Shown here: piece by piece, positions 9,149-17,604 of the stretch
How the letters are laid out: each line of letters begins with the position of its first letter
How positions within the stretch are numbered: the first letter of the stretch is position 1
NCBI RefSeq assembly: GCF_028750675.1
Contig: NZ_JAQQPZ010000013.1
Coordinates: 1,083,753 to 1,147,752, forward strand
Direction of reading: 5' to 3'
Source: Shewanella metallivivens
Lineage (GTDB): Bacteria; Pseudomonadota; Gammaproteobacteria; Enterobacterales; Shewanellaceae
DNA: 64,000 nucleotides
Position numbers and translations under genes: made by a program
Notes under the pieces: model-generated
The model's input: only the letters and a program-made list of their open reading frames with translations
What the model was told of the DNA's origin: nothing
Database searches by the model: none

Positions 9149-10423
9149 ATGAATCATATAACAGGAACAATTGGACGATGGCAAGGCGCCGGGTTAATGG
9201 CCACCACATTGCTGGGTACTGGTGTGTTTATTTTACCGCAGATGACCATTGCAGTGGCTGAATCGGGAGCGCTTTTGGCATGGTTGATTTTAACCTTGGC
9301 CATTATTCCAGTGGCGCTCGTGTTTGGCTTATTGGCGAGCCGGTTTCCTCATGCAGCAGGGCCGGCTTATTTTGTTGAAAAAGCTTTCGGTAGCACAGCA
9401 GGCAGAACGGTAGGACTAATCTTTTTATTGGTGATCCCCATTGGTGCCCCTGCGGCTATTTTAATGACACTGCAGTTTATGAATGCCTTAATACCGCTGC
9501 ATGGCAGCTGGCAGTTAGTGGCGGAGCTGGTTGTGGTGTTATTGCTAATGGGCTTGAATGTACGTGGTATTCAAGTGTCAGCTAAGCTGCAATTTGCATT
9601 AACTTTAGCCATTGTGACTGTGGTGGCTTTGCTATTTGGTGCTAGCGGGCTTAACTCTGAGCAGCTTGAGTCATTTAATCAAGCCAGCCACCCGCAAATA
9701 GACACCGTCATGGTGGCAATGGGTATTGGATTTTGGAGCTTTTTAGGCATAGAGGCGATGACGCATTTAGCCAGTGATTTTCGCCGTCCAGACAAAGACA
9801 TGTTACCCGCCATATTGATGGGTACAGTGCTTGTTGGCGTCATTTACCTTGCCTGTACGTTTTTACTCTTAATGGTACCTACAGACAAAGCTGGTGTGGC
9901 GATGATAAGCGCGTTTGATTACCTACTCAGTGATAGCTTTTTGTATGGCTATGGTGCACAAGTGATTGGTGTTTTAGGTATTGCCAGTGGCTTAGCGACT
10001 GTAAACGTCTACTCTGCGAGCGCTGCGCGCTTATTGTGGAGCTTTAGTAATGAGGGCATTTTACCCAAATACTTTGTGAAGTTAAATCGTTATGGTGTAC
10101 CTTTTAGAGCGCTGTTTGGCATTCTAGGCAGTATGGCGGTGGTGATTGTATTAACCTTTTATTCTGGCCACGATTTAGAAAAGTTAATTGCTTGGAGTAA
10201 CGGGGTCTTTGTGATTATTTATTTACTTGCCATGTTGTCGGCAGCAAAGTTACTCAGTAAGCGGTATTTACCATTAGTGGCGACGGGTTGTGTGTTTTGC
10301 ATTGGGATAGGCATCGCACTGGCCGAAAACATGCTGTATGTCATGGTATTGATAGCGGTTGTTGCGCCCTTCATGTGGTGGCAAAAGGCACATTTACAGC
10401 GTAAGCAATTACAATTGAATTAG
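9149..10423 (+). CDS. yjeH: APC-family amino-acid exporter, YjeH-like
   Basis: Inner-membrane transporter of the amino acid-polyamine-organocation superfamily. E. coli YjeH exports methionine and branched-chain amino acids. The 424-residue protein has about 12 hydrophobic segments and the conserved first-helix motif LLGTGVFILPQ, plus FWSFLGIEAMTHLASDFRRP, which matches YjeH closely. The gene is divergent from an Lrp-type regulator, which suggests amino-acid-responsive export (inference). The stop is eight bases from the convergent TerB-like gene, with no clear terminator between. Confidence 0.82.
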   Translation: MNHITGTIGRWQGAGLMATTLLGTGVFILPQMTIAVAESGALLAWLILTLAIIPVALVFGLLASRFPHAAGPAYFVEKAFGSTAGRTVGLIFLLVIPIGAPAAILMTLQFMNALIPLHGSWQLVAELVVVLLLMGLNVRGIQVSAKLQFALTLAIVTVVALLFGASGLNSEQLESFNQASHPQIDTVMVAMGIGFWSFLGIEAMTHLASDFRRPDKDMLPAILMGTVLVGVIYLACTFLLLMVPTDKAGVAMISAFDYLLSDSFLYGYGAQVIGVLGIASGLATVNVYSASAARLLWSFSNEGILPKYFVKLNRYGVPFRALFGILGSMAVVIVLTFYSGHDLEKLIAWSNGVFVIIYLLAMLSAAKLLSKRYLPLVATGCVFCIGIGIALAENMLYVMVLIAVVAPFMWWQKAHLQRKQLQLN

Positions 10424-10431
10424 AGGCTTGC

Positions 10432-10884
10432 TCAAGTTGTTTGTTGAATAGCAATATTACGCATTTGGATCAGTTCGCTGTGTTTTAGATAAAGTAAATC
10501 TGCAGTGCGGCGAATGATTTGATCTTCATATTGCGATAATTCTCCATCGGCATAAGCTAAACGCCACATCGATAACAATAAGTTTTGCTTATCTTCGATG
10601 CTAAATTGGGCGTTAACTTCAGCAGTAAACTCAAACAGCGACGTTGCATCATGACGTGCTTGTTTGGCCTCCTCGGCTAAGCTTTTAGCTTGTTCCGCCG
10701 TAATGCCTAAGGTATTGATGAGCATCTCTGGCAATATAGCGGCTTCTGCATCTGCCAGTTTTTCGTCAGCATAAACCACTTCTAACAGCAAAGTCGCAGC
10801 GGCTAAATTAAGGTGCTGGGCTTTTTCTTCTGGGCTACTTTCTTGAGCATGCGATTGAATAAACTGTTTTAGTTTGGCGATCAT
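10432..10884 (-). CDS. TerB-like helical protein
   Basis: A 150-residue soluble protein without signal peptide. It has the two TerB-type metal-binding helices, VVYADEKLADAEAA (about residues 36-49) and LAYADGELSQYEDQ (about 108-121). TerB-like proteins bind Ca2+ and occur in many stress-related settings. No other ter genes are nearby, so a tellurite role is not implied. The gene appears monocistronic, between yjeH (convergent) and a DUF2780 gene. Confidence 0.8.
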   Translation of the reverse strand: MIAKLKQFIQSHAQESSPEEKAQHLNLAAATLLLEVVYADEKLADAEAAILPEMLINTLGITAEQAKSLAEEAKQARHDATSLFEFTAEVNAQFSIEDKQNLLLSMWRLAYADGELSQYEDQIIRRTADLLYLKHSELIQMRNIAIQQTT

Positions 10885-10924
10885 ACTGGCTCCACTATGA
10901 GAATTGAATCACTTTGATGCTAGC

Positions 10925-10959
10925 AAAAATGATAATCCCAAGCGAATGGCTTGGGATTA
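10925..10959 (-). terminator. Terminator downstream of the DUF2780 gene
   Basis: Eleven-base perfect stem (TAATCCCAAGC at 10933-10943 with GCTTGGGATTA at 10949-10959), five-base loop. On the minus strand it is followed by a short T tract (ATTTTTGC), as expected for Rho-independent termination of the gene ending at 10989. Confidence 0.8.
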
Positions 10960-10988
10960 ATTAATGTTAACCAACAGCGGTGAGGTGC

Positions 10989-11546
10989 TTACAAAAGTGA
11001 GCCTAAACCTTGGGTTAATAAACCTACAGTACCTTCGCTTCCACTTTGTTCTAGGTAGTTTTTAGCAATATCAATCATTGGCGCGATGTATTCTTTAGAG
11101 ATGCCTAGCTTTTCGAATGCGTCGTACACCATGGCAGAACCTTGTAACGCAGAACCTAGGTCACCCGCTTGTGACAATAAGCCCGACATACCGCTGTCTG
11201 ATGATAATGACGGTACCGCAGCCAGTAAGCTGTCAGCATTAGGGATGCTGCTGGTTAATTGGCTGAAATCATTATCGCCTAAATTGGTTTGCGCTAAGCT
11301 TAAAAGAGAGCCTAGGCCGCCTTCTGCTTGAGTTTGGCTTAATCCAAGCTGTGACATTACGCTGCCAACAAGTTCAGTTGATTGTCCGGCGGTGCTTGCT
11401 TGTACTGCCGTTTCTGTTTCTGTCGCGGTAGGTGTTGCCACTGCTTTTTTAGCCACTTCAGATACTTTGTCTAACCAACTTGCTGATGCAGGTGAAGAGA
11501 TAGCTAAGACGGTAAACAGTATCGGTAATGCAGATGCTAATTTCAT
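10989..11546 (-). CDS. Secreted DUF2780-family protein
   Basis: A 185-residue exported protein: a signal peptide of about 22 residues ending near SSPASAS, then a linker rich in Ala/Thr, then a helical region rich in Gly/Leu/Ser. Repeated short phrases such as MSQLGLSQTQAEGGLGSLLSL and DSLLAAVPSLSSD fit the DUF2780 family (VcgC/VcgE-type proteins of Vibrio and Shewanella). No function is established for the family. It has its own terminator and is divergent from the YciC-like gene. Confidence 0.75.
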   Translation of the reverse strand: MKLASALPILFTVLAISSPASASWLDKVSEVAKKAVATPTATETETAVQASTAGQSTELVGSVMSQLGLSQTQAEGGLGSLLSLAQTNLGDNDFSQLTSSIPNADSLLAAVPSLSSDSGMSGLLSQAGDLGSALQGSAMVYDAFEKLGISKEYIAPMIDIAKNYLEQSGSEGTVGLLTQGLGSLL

Positions 11547-11717
11547 AATGCGTATCCTGTAAAATATAATGAAAGGCTAAACTTGGTTGTTATATTACCC
11601 TGAAATAGCTAAATGCGACAGGAGATCGATTTTTTACACATTTCGTTTGTGCAAATGGGTGCTTTTTTGGGTATCCTAAGCGCCATATTTATTGATTAAT
11701 CGATTATTGGAATTTAC

Positions 11718-12434
11718 ATGTCATTGATTGCTATTTTGACTGAAGCATTAAACTTTTTTCGAAACCATATTCGTCAGCTGGCAGCACTGACTTTACCTCT
11801 ACTATTAATTCAAGTGGCGATTCAGCTGTGGCTTGGTAATGAGATTCTAACCGCCGATCCAGAAAACCCTCAATTTGGTGCGTCTCATGCGGCAGTGATG
11901 ATGTTGCTTTTATTGGTTTTTTCAGTTCTTATTGCTGCGTTAACGCTGTTTTTAGAATTGCGTTCACAAGGCCATGAGTTAGCGTCTGGGCAGATTTTAA
12001 AAGCCAGCTTACCGTTTGTGCCACCGTTATTATTAGCGGGCGTTTTTTCTGGTTTAGCGATTTTAGCGCCGGTGATGATATTTGCCGCCTTCGGACCGCT
12101 TTGGTTAATTGGACTTGTGGTGGGCCTGTATTTGTTTGCCCGCCTAGCGTATGTCAACTTTATGGTGGTGGTTGAGCGTTTAACACCATTAGAAGCCATT
12201 AAAAAGAGTTTTAGTTTTAGCGCGGGTTCAATTGCATTTAAAACGATTGCAGTATTAATGCTTTATGTACCATTATCATTATTTGCTGGTGTGTTTACTC
12301 AATTGGCTACTCAGGTTGGATTTCCACTACAATTAGTCGTTGAAACCTTCTTCGCGTTTTTAGGTTTATTTGTCAATATTGCCTTATTTAGATTGTATAT
12401 GGTTAATCGTCAGCCAGCGGAAACTGATAAATAA
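11718..12434 (+). CDS. YciC-like polytopic inner-membrane protein
   Basis: A 238-residue protein with about six membrane segments and no soluble domain. The N-terminal ALNFFRNHIRQL and the C-terminal NIALFRLYMVNRQ match the ends of E. coli YciC (UPF0259), whose function is unknown. A weak GGAA lies before the ATG. It is followed after 23 bases by the DUF4145/Sel1 gene and then by a small membrane protein, which suggests a three-gene operon. Confidence 0.7.
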   Translation: MSLIAILTEALNFFRNHIRQLAALTLPLLLIQVAIQLWLGNEILTADPENPQFGASHAAVMMLLLLVFSVLIAALTLFLELRSQGHELASGQILKASLPFVPPLLLAGVFSGLAILAPVMIFAAFGPLWLIGLVVGLYLFARLAYVNFMVVVERLTPLEAIKKSFSFSAGSIAFKTIAVLMLYVPLSLFAGVFTQLATQVGFPLQLVVETFFAFLGLFVNIALFRLYMVNRQPAETDK

Positions 12435-12457
12435 GTCGCTGTAAAAAGGAGAAGCCA

Positions 12458-13903
12458 TTGTTGAATGATACCGCGTTTATTGATGGTTTCTCCGAGCTAT
12501 TAACTGAAGATTATCGCTTAGCTAAAAGTTATGTACGCGATATTCCAACCCAAGCACTGGTGTATATTCGCAGTTTTACTCATAAGCTTGCCAGTCAATT
12601 AGCAACCCCTCATGGGCTGACATTTTCTAGCCCTAATTTGTATGACCGCATTGAGCAATTACACTCAGCGAGAGTCATTGACCCTCCCATTGTGCGTGCG
12701 TTACATCGTTTACGCAGTGATGGTAATCGCGGTGCTCACCCTGAAAAATATCACTTAACCCAAGCACAATTGGTCACGATTGCTGAAAAGTCGATAACGA
12801 ATATTCTACGTGTAGTCGAAAAGCTCTATCCAGTGGTACATCAACACGTCGCGCCGGGTTATACCTTTGAGCCTTTTGATTCGTTCGCAGGACGAGATTT
12901 GTGTTATCGCGCGGTGATGAATAATGATGCAGAAGCACAATATTTGGTGGGGATGTCGTTAAAAGCCAAAGGCCTCATGCTGCAAGGACAAGAGCAAGCA
13001 TTGGCACAAGATGCAGATGCCAGCTCAGCACAAAGTAAGCTGTCGACCAAGGGGGAATATAGCACCGCAGCAGAGGCTTTTGCTCAAGCGGGTTATTGGT
13101 TTGCTTTGGCTTCACAACAGCATCAAGCGGCCATATTTGAACATGGTGTCAGTTTACTGCACGGCTATTGTGGTGAGGTTAATCTTAGTGAAGGAGAGCT
13201 GTTAATCGCGCAGGCAGCCGACAGTGGTATTGTTGAAGCGCAAGCATTACAAGGCTTTTTTTATCTGGTGGGCAGCGATCAATTTGAGGTTGATTTGGCA
13301 CAAGCAGAACGCTTATTAACCCTTGCCGCTAATGCCGAAAACGCTGAGGCAATGTCTAACCTTGGGGTGTTGTACTATCAGGCTCAGCAGTTTGAAAATG
13401 CGTTTTTGTGGATTAATAAGGCGGCTCAAGCGGGTTACCCCAATGCCCAGTATCATTTAGCCTTAATGTTGGCAGATGGCTTGGGCTGTTCATCAGACTT
13501 CGCCGCCAGCGAGCAATGGATGCTCGAGGCGGCAGAGCAAGGGCAAGTTGATGCCATGTTGCATTGTGGCAGCCGTATTTTGCATGACGATAATGCCAGC
13601 CAATCACAACGCGTTAACGCTGAACTCTATCTGCATCAAGCGATAAAATATGGTCACAATGTCAGTGCGATGATTGAGCTGAGCGTTGCGTTAGCTGACG
13701 GTATTTTGGGGCGTATTGATGTGGTGCAAGCGGCGTATTTACTGACCTTAGCTAAGACTCACGGAAATGATGAACATTTAGAGGTGATTGAACCATTATG
13801 GCAATCGTTGGCAATGCAAATCGACAATGTGATTGGGCTTAATCCAAGTGACGATGAAATGATTGCGTTGCAACAAGCCAAGATGCTACTGACTCAGTAT
13901 TAA
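12458..13903 (+). CDS. DUF4145-like / Sel1-repeat protein
   Basis: A 481-residue cytoplasmic protein. Residues 1-125 resemble a DUF4145-type helical domain (DRIEQLHSARVIDPPIVRALHRLRSDGNRGAH). The rest is a string of Sel1-type helical repeats: AQYLVGMSLKAKG, AQALQGFFYLVGSD, AMSNLGVLYYQAQQ, AQYHLALMLADGLGC. Sel1 repeats usually mediate protein-protein contacts. The start is a TTG (two in tandem at 12458 and 12461) supported by AAGGAG six to ten bases upstream; there is no ATG in a suitable place. It lies between a YciC-like membrane protein and a small membrane protein. Function unknown. Confidence 0.78.
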   Translation: MLNDTAFIDGFSELLTEDYRLAKSYVRDIPTQALVYIRSFTHKLASQLATPHGLTFSSPNLYDRIEQLHSARVIDPPIVRALHRLRSDGNRGAHPEKYHLTQAQLVTIAEKSITNILRVVEKLYPVVHQHVAPGYTFEPFDSFAGRDLCYRAVMNNDAEAQYLVGMSLKAKGLMLQGQEQALAQDADASSAQSKLSTKGEYSTAAEAFAQAGYWFALASQQHQAAIFEHGVSLLHGYCGEVNLSEGELLIAQAADSGIVEAQALQGFFYLVGSDQFEVDLAQAERLLTLAANAENAEAMSNLGVLYYQAQQFENAFLWINKAAQAGYPNAQYHLALMLADGLGCSSDFAASEQWMLEAAEQGQVDAMLHCGSRILHDDNASQSQRVNAELYLHQAIKYGHNVSAMIELSVALADGILGRIDVVQAAYLLTLAKTHGNDEHLEVIEPLWQSLAMQIDNVIGLNPSDDEMIALQQAKMLLTQY

Positions 13904-13913
13904 CTGAGGCGTG

Positions 13914-14132
13914 ATGACCATGAAAAGTGCAGACCCTCGGGAAAACGGGTTAGTTCATTGGCTGTCTTTAGTTGTAGCAATGATTATTGCTCAAAGTTTC
14001 TTTTGGTACTTAGGTGTCGATGTTGAGGTTGGCCTAAGTATTGAGTACATCGGGGCGTTAGTTGTTAAAGGTAGCTTAATCGCATTGTTCTATTATTTAT
14101 GCTTAAAAACATTTTGTTGGTTATATCGATAG
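13914..14132 (+). CDS. Small two-helix membrane protein
   Basis: A 72-residue protein with two predicted membrane helices (about 16-35 and 45-65) and a short polar N-terminus. The ATG at 13914 has GAGG five bases upstream; a GTG directly before it at 13911 is also possible. It follows the Sel1 gene by ten bases and is probably co-transcribed. I do not recognise a family. Confidence 0.6.
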   Translation: MTMKSADPRENGLVHWLSLVVAMIIAQSFFWYLGVDVEVGLSIEYIGALVVKGSLIALFYYLCLKTFCWLYR

Positions 14133-14230
14133 CTGCAATCACGGTTTTTTAGCCCCCGTAACTAGCATGGCTCTGCAGCCGTATTGGCTCAAAAAGCAAA
14201 GCCTCTGACTATGTCACAACCTTTTTCTTT

Positions 14231-14292
14231 AGCACTTCGATAATGTATCACTTAGATAACTTGGCACTTTGAAAAATGGCACTTCGAAAATC
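14231..14292. repeat. Four-copy degenerate tandem repeat, period 15-16
   Basis: The core CACTT, followed by a GA-rich/A-rich tail (CGATAA, AGATAA, TGAAAA, CGAAAA), recurs at 14233, 14249, 14265 and 14280, spacings of 16, 16 and 15 bases. It lies in the 200-base gap between two converging genes. No coding or obvious hairpin explains it. Confidence 0.6.
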
Positions 14293-14334
14293 CTCAACAC
14301 TTAAGCAAACAATCCATGAGCTTTTTTTGCCGGG

Positions 14335-14667
14335 TTAATCTGCCCGGTGTTCGAATGTTCTACCTGTCCTTGAGCCCTGGCTTGTTCCTGAGTGCTTAAA
14401 CATATCTGCATAAGGCGCTGCGGGTTCGCGTTGTACATTGGCGTAGTGTTGGTACGCACGTGCTTGTTCAGCTTGCTGACGACGAAGCATTTTTTTACCA
14501 AAAAATCGTAAGGTGAAAAAACTGATCAAGCCAAATAATAATAAAAATGGCAGTAAAGTCATGGCGACTAAAGTCATAGCAAACACCATGAGCAAAGCTA
14601 GAATTGGATTCATGCTTGTCATGTGATGTTTAAAATTGGCGCTGTTAAATGCTTGGTTAACGTTCAT
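14335..14667 (-). CDS. Small membrane protein with basic C-terminal tail
   Basis: A 110-residue protein with a hydrophobic block at about residues 17-45 (NPILALLMVFAMTLVAM, then a second hydrophobic run), followed by a basic segment with FFGKKMLRRQQAEQARAYQHY and a polar tail. The ATG at 14667 has TAGGAG eight bases upstream. Upstream in-frame codons (to 14799) code for nothing recognisable. Possibly a one- or two-pass inner-membrane protein with a cytoplasmic tail. No family recognised. Confidence 0.65.
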   Translation of the reverse strand: MNVNQAFNSANFKHHMTSMNPILALLMVFAMTLVAMTLLPFLLLFGLISFFTLRFFGKKMLRRQQAEQARAYQHYANVQREPAAPYADMFKHSGTSQGSRTGRTFEHRAD

Positions 14668-15190
14668 GTTGGCTCCTAAATGCGGTTTACCTTGTGTCGG
14701 CGAGCGTGTTAATTCGCTCATCAATTGCACTACTTTACAGAGGTTCCGCGCCTGAAATAGGTATGATTGTTGAACATGCAGTGTGCAATAAAGAGACATA
14801 ATATGTCACGTTAAACTGAGTTAATGTTTTAGATATATCAATTAAATCTGGGTAGAGCTGACTTGAGAAGGTGGTTTCATCCTGCAGAAAGCCAGTAATA
14901 AGATGCACTAATGGTCATTGGTTTTGTTGTGCGGTGGGGCGCATCGGTCTGCCATAGGGAGACCGATGCAAACTCTTGTTTACCCGATTAACAGTGAGAT
15001 GACAATAAAACCTACTCGTAAAAGTCATAATGCTAATGGGAGCAAAATCAGAGGTTCTACAACGATCAGCCTTAACTCAACAAGACTTTTAACGGCACAA
15101 TTTGGTGCAATCGTTGACGGATATGCCATAAGTTTGATTTAGTATTTTGAGCCCGCAAAGCCACAAAAGTTCATGGGCGTGGTTAACCTG
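14668..15190. other. 523-base stretch without a convincing gene
   Basis: Between the small membrane protein and the LysR gene. It holds one strong hairpin (14941-14969) but no reading frame I can support: the longest plus-strand frame (14918-15142) has no recognisable domain and no ribosome-binding site. No tRNA-like fold or repeat shared with the rest of the window was seen. Confidence 0.6.
14941..14969. other. Isolated 10-bp hairpin
   Basis: GCATCGGTCT (14941-14950) pairs perfectly with AGACCGATGC (14960-14969) around a nine-base loop. It has no T tract on either side, so it is not a classical terminator, and it is far from any confirmed gene. It could be a structured RNA element or a relic of a mobile repeat. 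Confidence 0.5.
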
Positions 15191-16180
15191 TTACTTTGGC
15201 ATGATAAATTGGTTGTTACGATTACTGGCGATAGCGTTATCGACACTATTAAAAATCAGATTGCGAAACCATTGATGTCCAGGCTCCTGGTTATTACGTT
15301 CATGCCATAAAAACACATACGCCATCGGCATAAAGTCAAATGGCAACGGGATCGACTCTAACGAATAGAGTTTTTGTGCATGGATGGCAAAGCTTGAGGG
15401 AAGAGTAAAAATAAGGTCGGTATGCGCGCATACACTGGCAGCGCCATAAAAGTCTGGCACTGTGGTAGATAAGTGTCTATGTAAGCCTAAATTGGCTAAG
15501 TGGTAATCGAGTGCCCACCAATCGTTGCCTTCGCATCTAACTTGCACATGAGACATGTTCAAGTATTGAGTTTGATCCCAGTGACCCGATTCGATAACCT
15601 TTAAAATAGGGTGGTTTTGACGGACCAAACAAACTTGATGGTCGTTAAATAGTGTTTGATATTCGATACCTTCGGGAACATGTTCTATCTTAAAGTCACT
15701 TTGTGGATGAATGTCTCTGCCTGCTATACCAAAGTCGATTTGCCCTTGTTGTAAGTCTTGCATCGATTTTTCAGTCCACACATATGAATCTAATTTTATC
15801 GAGGGTGCTTGTTGTAACAAAGGTCCGATAAAATAAGGAATTAATGTTTCATAAGCACTTTCGACCATCGAAAACGAAAAATGGCGTTGGCTACTTGCAG
15901 GATGAAATGTGGGTGGCTGAGTCAATTGATATAAATTTTGCAGCACTGGCAAGAGCTTTTGCCGCAAAGCTAATGCATGTGCAGTCGGCTTAAGTCCATG
16001 AGCTGTGCGTTGAAATAATGGATCGTCTAATGCTTCGCGTAGGCGATTTAAACTTTTACTTACGGCAGATTGACTAAGGTGCAAACGATGGGCTGCTCGA
16101 GTGACACTTTGCTCCTCAAGCAGCACTTGTAAAATAACCAGTAAATTAAGGTCAACACGTGCAAGGTTATCAAGATTCAT
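15191..16180 (-). CDS. LysR-family transcriptional regulator
   Basis: A 329-residue LTTR: N-terminal winged helix-turn-helix (SVTRAAHRLHLSQSAVSKSLNRLREALDDPLFQR, residues about 25-58) and a C-terminal effector-binding domain of the periplasmic-binding-protein type. The ARVDLNLLVILQVLLEE start resembles the NahR/NodD-like subgroup. It is divergent from a Bcr/CflA-type efflux gene across 125 bases containing a nine-base inverted repeat, the classic arrangement for an LTTR and its target (inference). Confidence 0.9.
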   Translation of the reverse strand: MNLDNLARVDLNLLVILQVLLEEQSVTRAAHRLHLSQSAVSKSLNRLREALDDPLFQRTAHGLKPTAHALALRQKLLPVLQNLYQLTQPPTFHPASSQRHFSFSMVESAYETLIPYFIGPLLQQAPSIKLDSYVWTEKSMQDLQQGQIDFGIAGRDIHPQSDFKIEHVPEGIEYQTLFNDHQVCLVRQNHPILKVIESGHWDQTQYLNMSHVQVRCEGNDWWALDYHLANLGLHRHLSTTVPDFYGAASVCAHTDLIFTLPSSFAIHAQKLYSLESIPLPFDFMPMAYVFLWHERNNQEPGHQWFRNLIFNSVDNAIASNRNNQFIMPK

Positions 16181-16189
16181 CAGATATTC

Positions 16190-16244
16190 TCAAATGGAAA
16201 TTCACTTTGGATTTTATATCATTTCTGTTCATACCTCCATTTGA
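16190..16244. promoter_or_regulatory. Long-spaced inverted repeat between lysR-type and bcr-type genes
   Basis: TCAAATGGA (16190-16198) and TCCATTTGA (16236-16244) are exact reverse complements, spaced by 37 bases. The pair fills the divergent promoter region. It could be the two binding positions of the LysR protein. Confidence 0.5.
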
Positions 16245-16305
16245 CTTATCATAACGCTCCATTAAGGGTTAACTTTAGCTTTTTTACACAAAGAGAAATA
16301 ATATT

Positions 16306-17511
16306 ATGCGTCGTAACCTATTGCCATTATTAATGTTTATGGTGCTATTAAGCCCGTTGGCAATCGATATATACCTTCCCTCTATGCCGACAATGGCACT
16401 GGATTATGGGGTATCGAACAGTGAGGTTCAGTCTACTTTAGTATTATTTTTATTTGCTATGGGTGTCGGGCAGATATTGATTGGTCCGTTAGCTGACCGT
16501 TTTGGCCGCAGACCCGTCGCCTTGTTTGGTATTGTGTTATACGGCATTAGTAGTTTATTAGGTGCTTACGCGATTGAGTTTGAACTGTTGCAAATTGCCC
16601 GTGTGTTTCAAGGTTTAGCCGCATGCTCTACCTCTATTGTGGTGTTTAGTGCAGTACGTGATTGTTATGATCGCAAGCAAAGTGTGTCGATGTACAGTTA
16701 CTTAAATGGGGCTATTTGTGTGGTACCTGCATTGGCGCCAACCTTAGGTGGTTTGTTAGCCTTGCAGTTTGGCTGGCGTTCAACCTTTATCTTTATGGCT
16801 ATTTATGCGGTATTAGTGTTGTTTTTAGTGGGCTTTCGTTTCCCTGAAACGCGTCCACTGAATACCGATAGTACAGGCCCACTTTACCGTTGGGGACGCT
16901 ATAAGCCCGTACTTGGCGATCCGCATTTTATGTTTTATGCCTCATGTTGCATGATCGCAATGGCCTCTATTTTATGTTACGTCTCTTATTCACCAGTGTG
17001 GTTAATTGGTCACTTAGGTATTTCTGAGTTGATGTTTAGTGGCTTATTTGGTGTTAATGCCTTAGTTAATGTTGCGGCCTGTTTTGCTGCACCAGTATTA
17101 ATTAAACGTATTGGTAATCGCCCAGGTGTGGTAGTGGCGTTGTCGCTAATGGTGCTTGCTGCTGTTGTTGAGGTTGCTCTGCAACTTGTTGGCCCTGAGC
17201 AAGGTATTGCAGCGGGCGTCGCCTTTATGGCCCCTATGATGTTGCTGTGTGTAGGCTTTGCAATTTTGCTAGGTCCTGCAACCAGTATGGCGTTATCGGC
17301 CTTTGGTGAACGCGCAGGTACAGCAACGGCAATGTTAGGCTGTATTCAAATGAGCGGCGCATCGATGTTAACCGCATTAATTCAACTAACAGACATACCC
17401 GCACCTTATGCCATTGTGATTGTGATGGGTGGTTTTTGTAGTGTGTTGCTTGCCATGATGGCAATGAACCGTTTAAGCCATTTACACCAAGAACAACTAC
17501 AACACGATTAA
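16306..17511 (+). CDS. Bcr/CflA-family multidrug efflux MFS transporter
   Basis: Twelve-helix drug:H+ antiporter of the DHA1 Bcr/CflA group, 401 residues. Diagnostic are LSPLAIDIYLPSMPTMA in helix 1 with its embedded acidic residue, the motif-A loop GPLADRFGRRPVALFG, and RVFQGLAACSTSIVVFSAVRD in helix 4. Proteins of this group export bicyclomycin, chloramphenicol or small sulphur compounds; the substrate here cannot be told. It is divergent from the LysR gene and followed by its own terminator. Confidence 0.88.
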   Translation: MRRNLLPLLMFMVLLSPLAIDIYLPSMPTMALDYGVSNSEVQSTLVLFLFAMGVGQILIGPLADRFGRRPVALFGIVLYGISSLLGAYAIEFELLQIARVFQGLAACSTSIVVFSAVRDCYDRKQSVSMYSYLNGAICVVPALAPTLGGLLALQFGWRSTFIFMAIYAVLVLFLVGFRFPETRPLNTDSTGPLYRWGRYKPVLGDPHFMFYASCCMIAMASILCYVSYSPVWLIGHLGISELMFSGLFGVNALVNVAACFAAPVLIKRIGNRPGVVVALSLMVLAAVVEVALQLVGPEQGIAAGVAFMAPMMLLCVGFAILLGPATSMALSAFGERAGTATAMLGCIQMSGASMLTALIQLTDIPAPYAIVIVMGGFCSVLLAMMAMNRLSHLHQEQLQHD

Positions 17512-17556
17512 TTAAATAACCTGTGCTCAGGTTAAATAATAGTAATATCACCTTTA

Positions 17557-17594
17557 ACCCGCAGTATGCTAACCACATTCTGCGGGTATTTTTT
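17557..17594 (+). terminator. Terminator downstream of the bcr-type gene
   Basis: ACCCGCAG (17557-17564) pairs with CTGCGGGT (17580-17587), followed by TATTTTTTAC. It lies 45 bases after the bcr-type stop and just before the convergent porin-like gene. Confidence 0.75.
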
Positions 17595-17604
17595 ACATTT
17601 TTAT

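Noticed and set aside
10432..10884. Tellurite-resistance role for the TerB-like gene
   Set aside because: No other ter genes are nearby and TerB-like domains occur in many other settings.
14918..15142. 74-residue plus-strand open frame in the gap before the LysR gene
   Set aside because: No ribosome-binding site, no recognisable domain, and it runs through the hairpin at 14941-14969.
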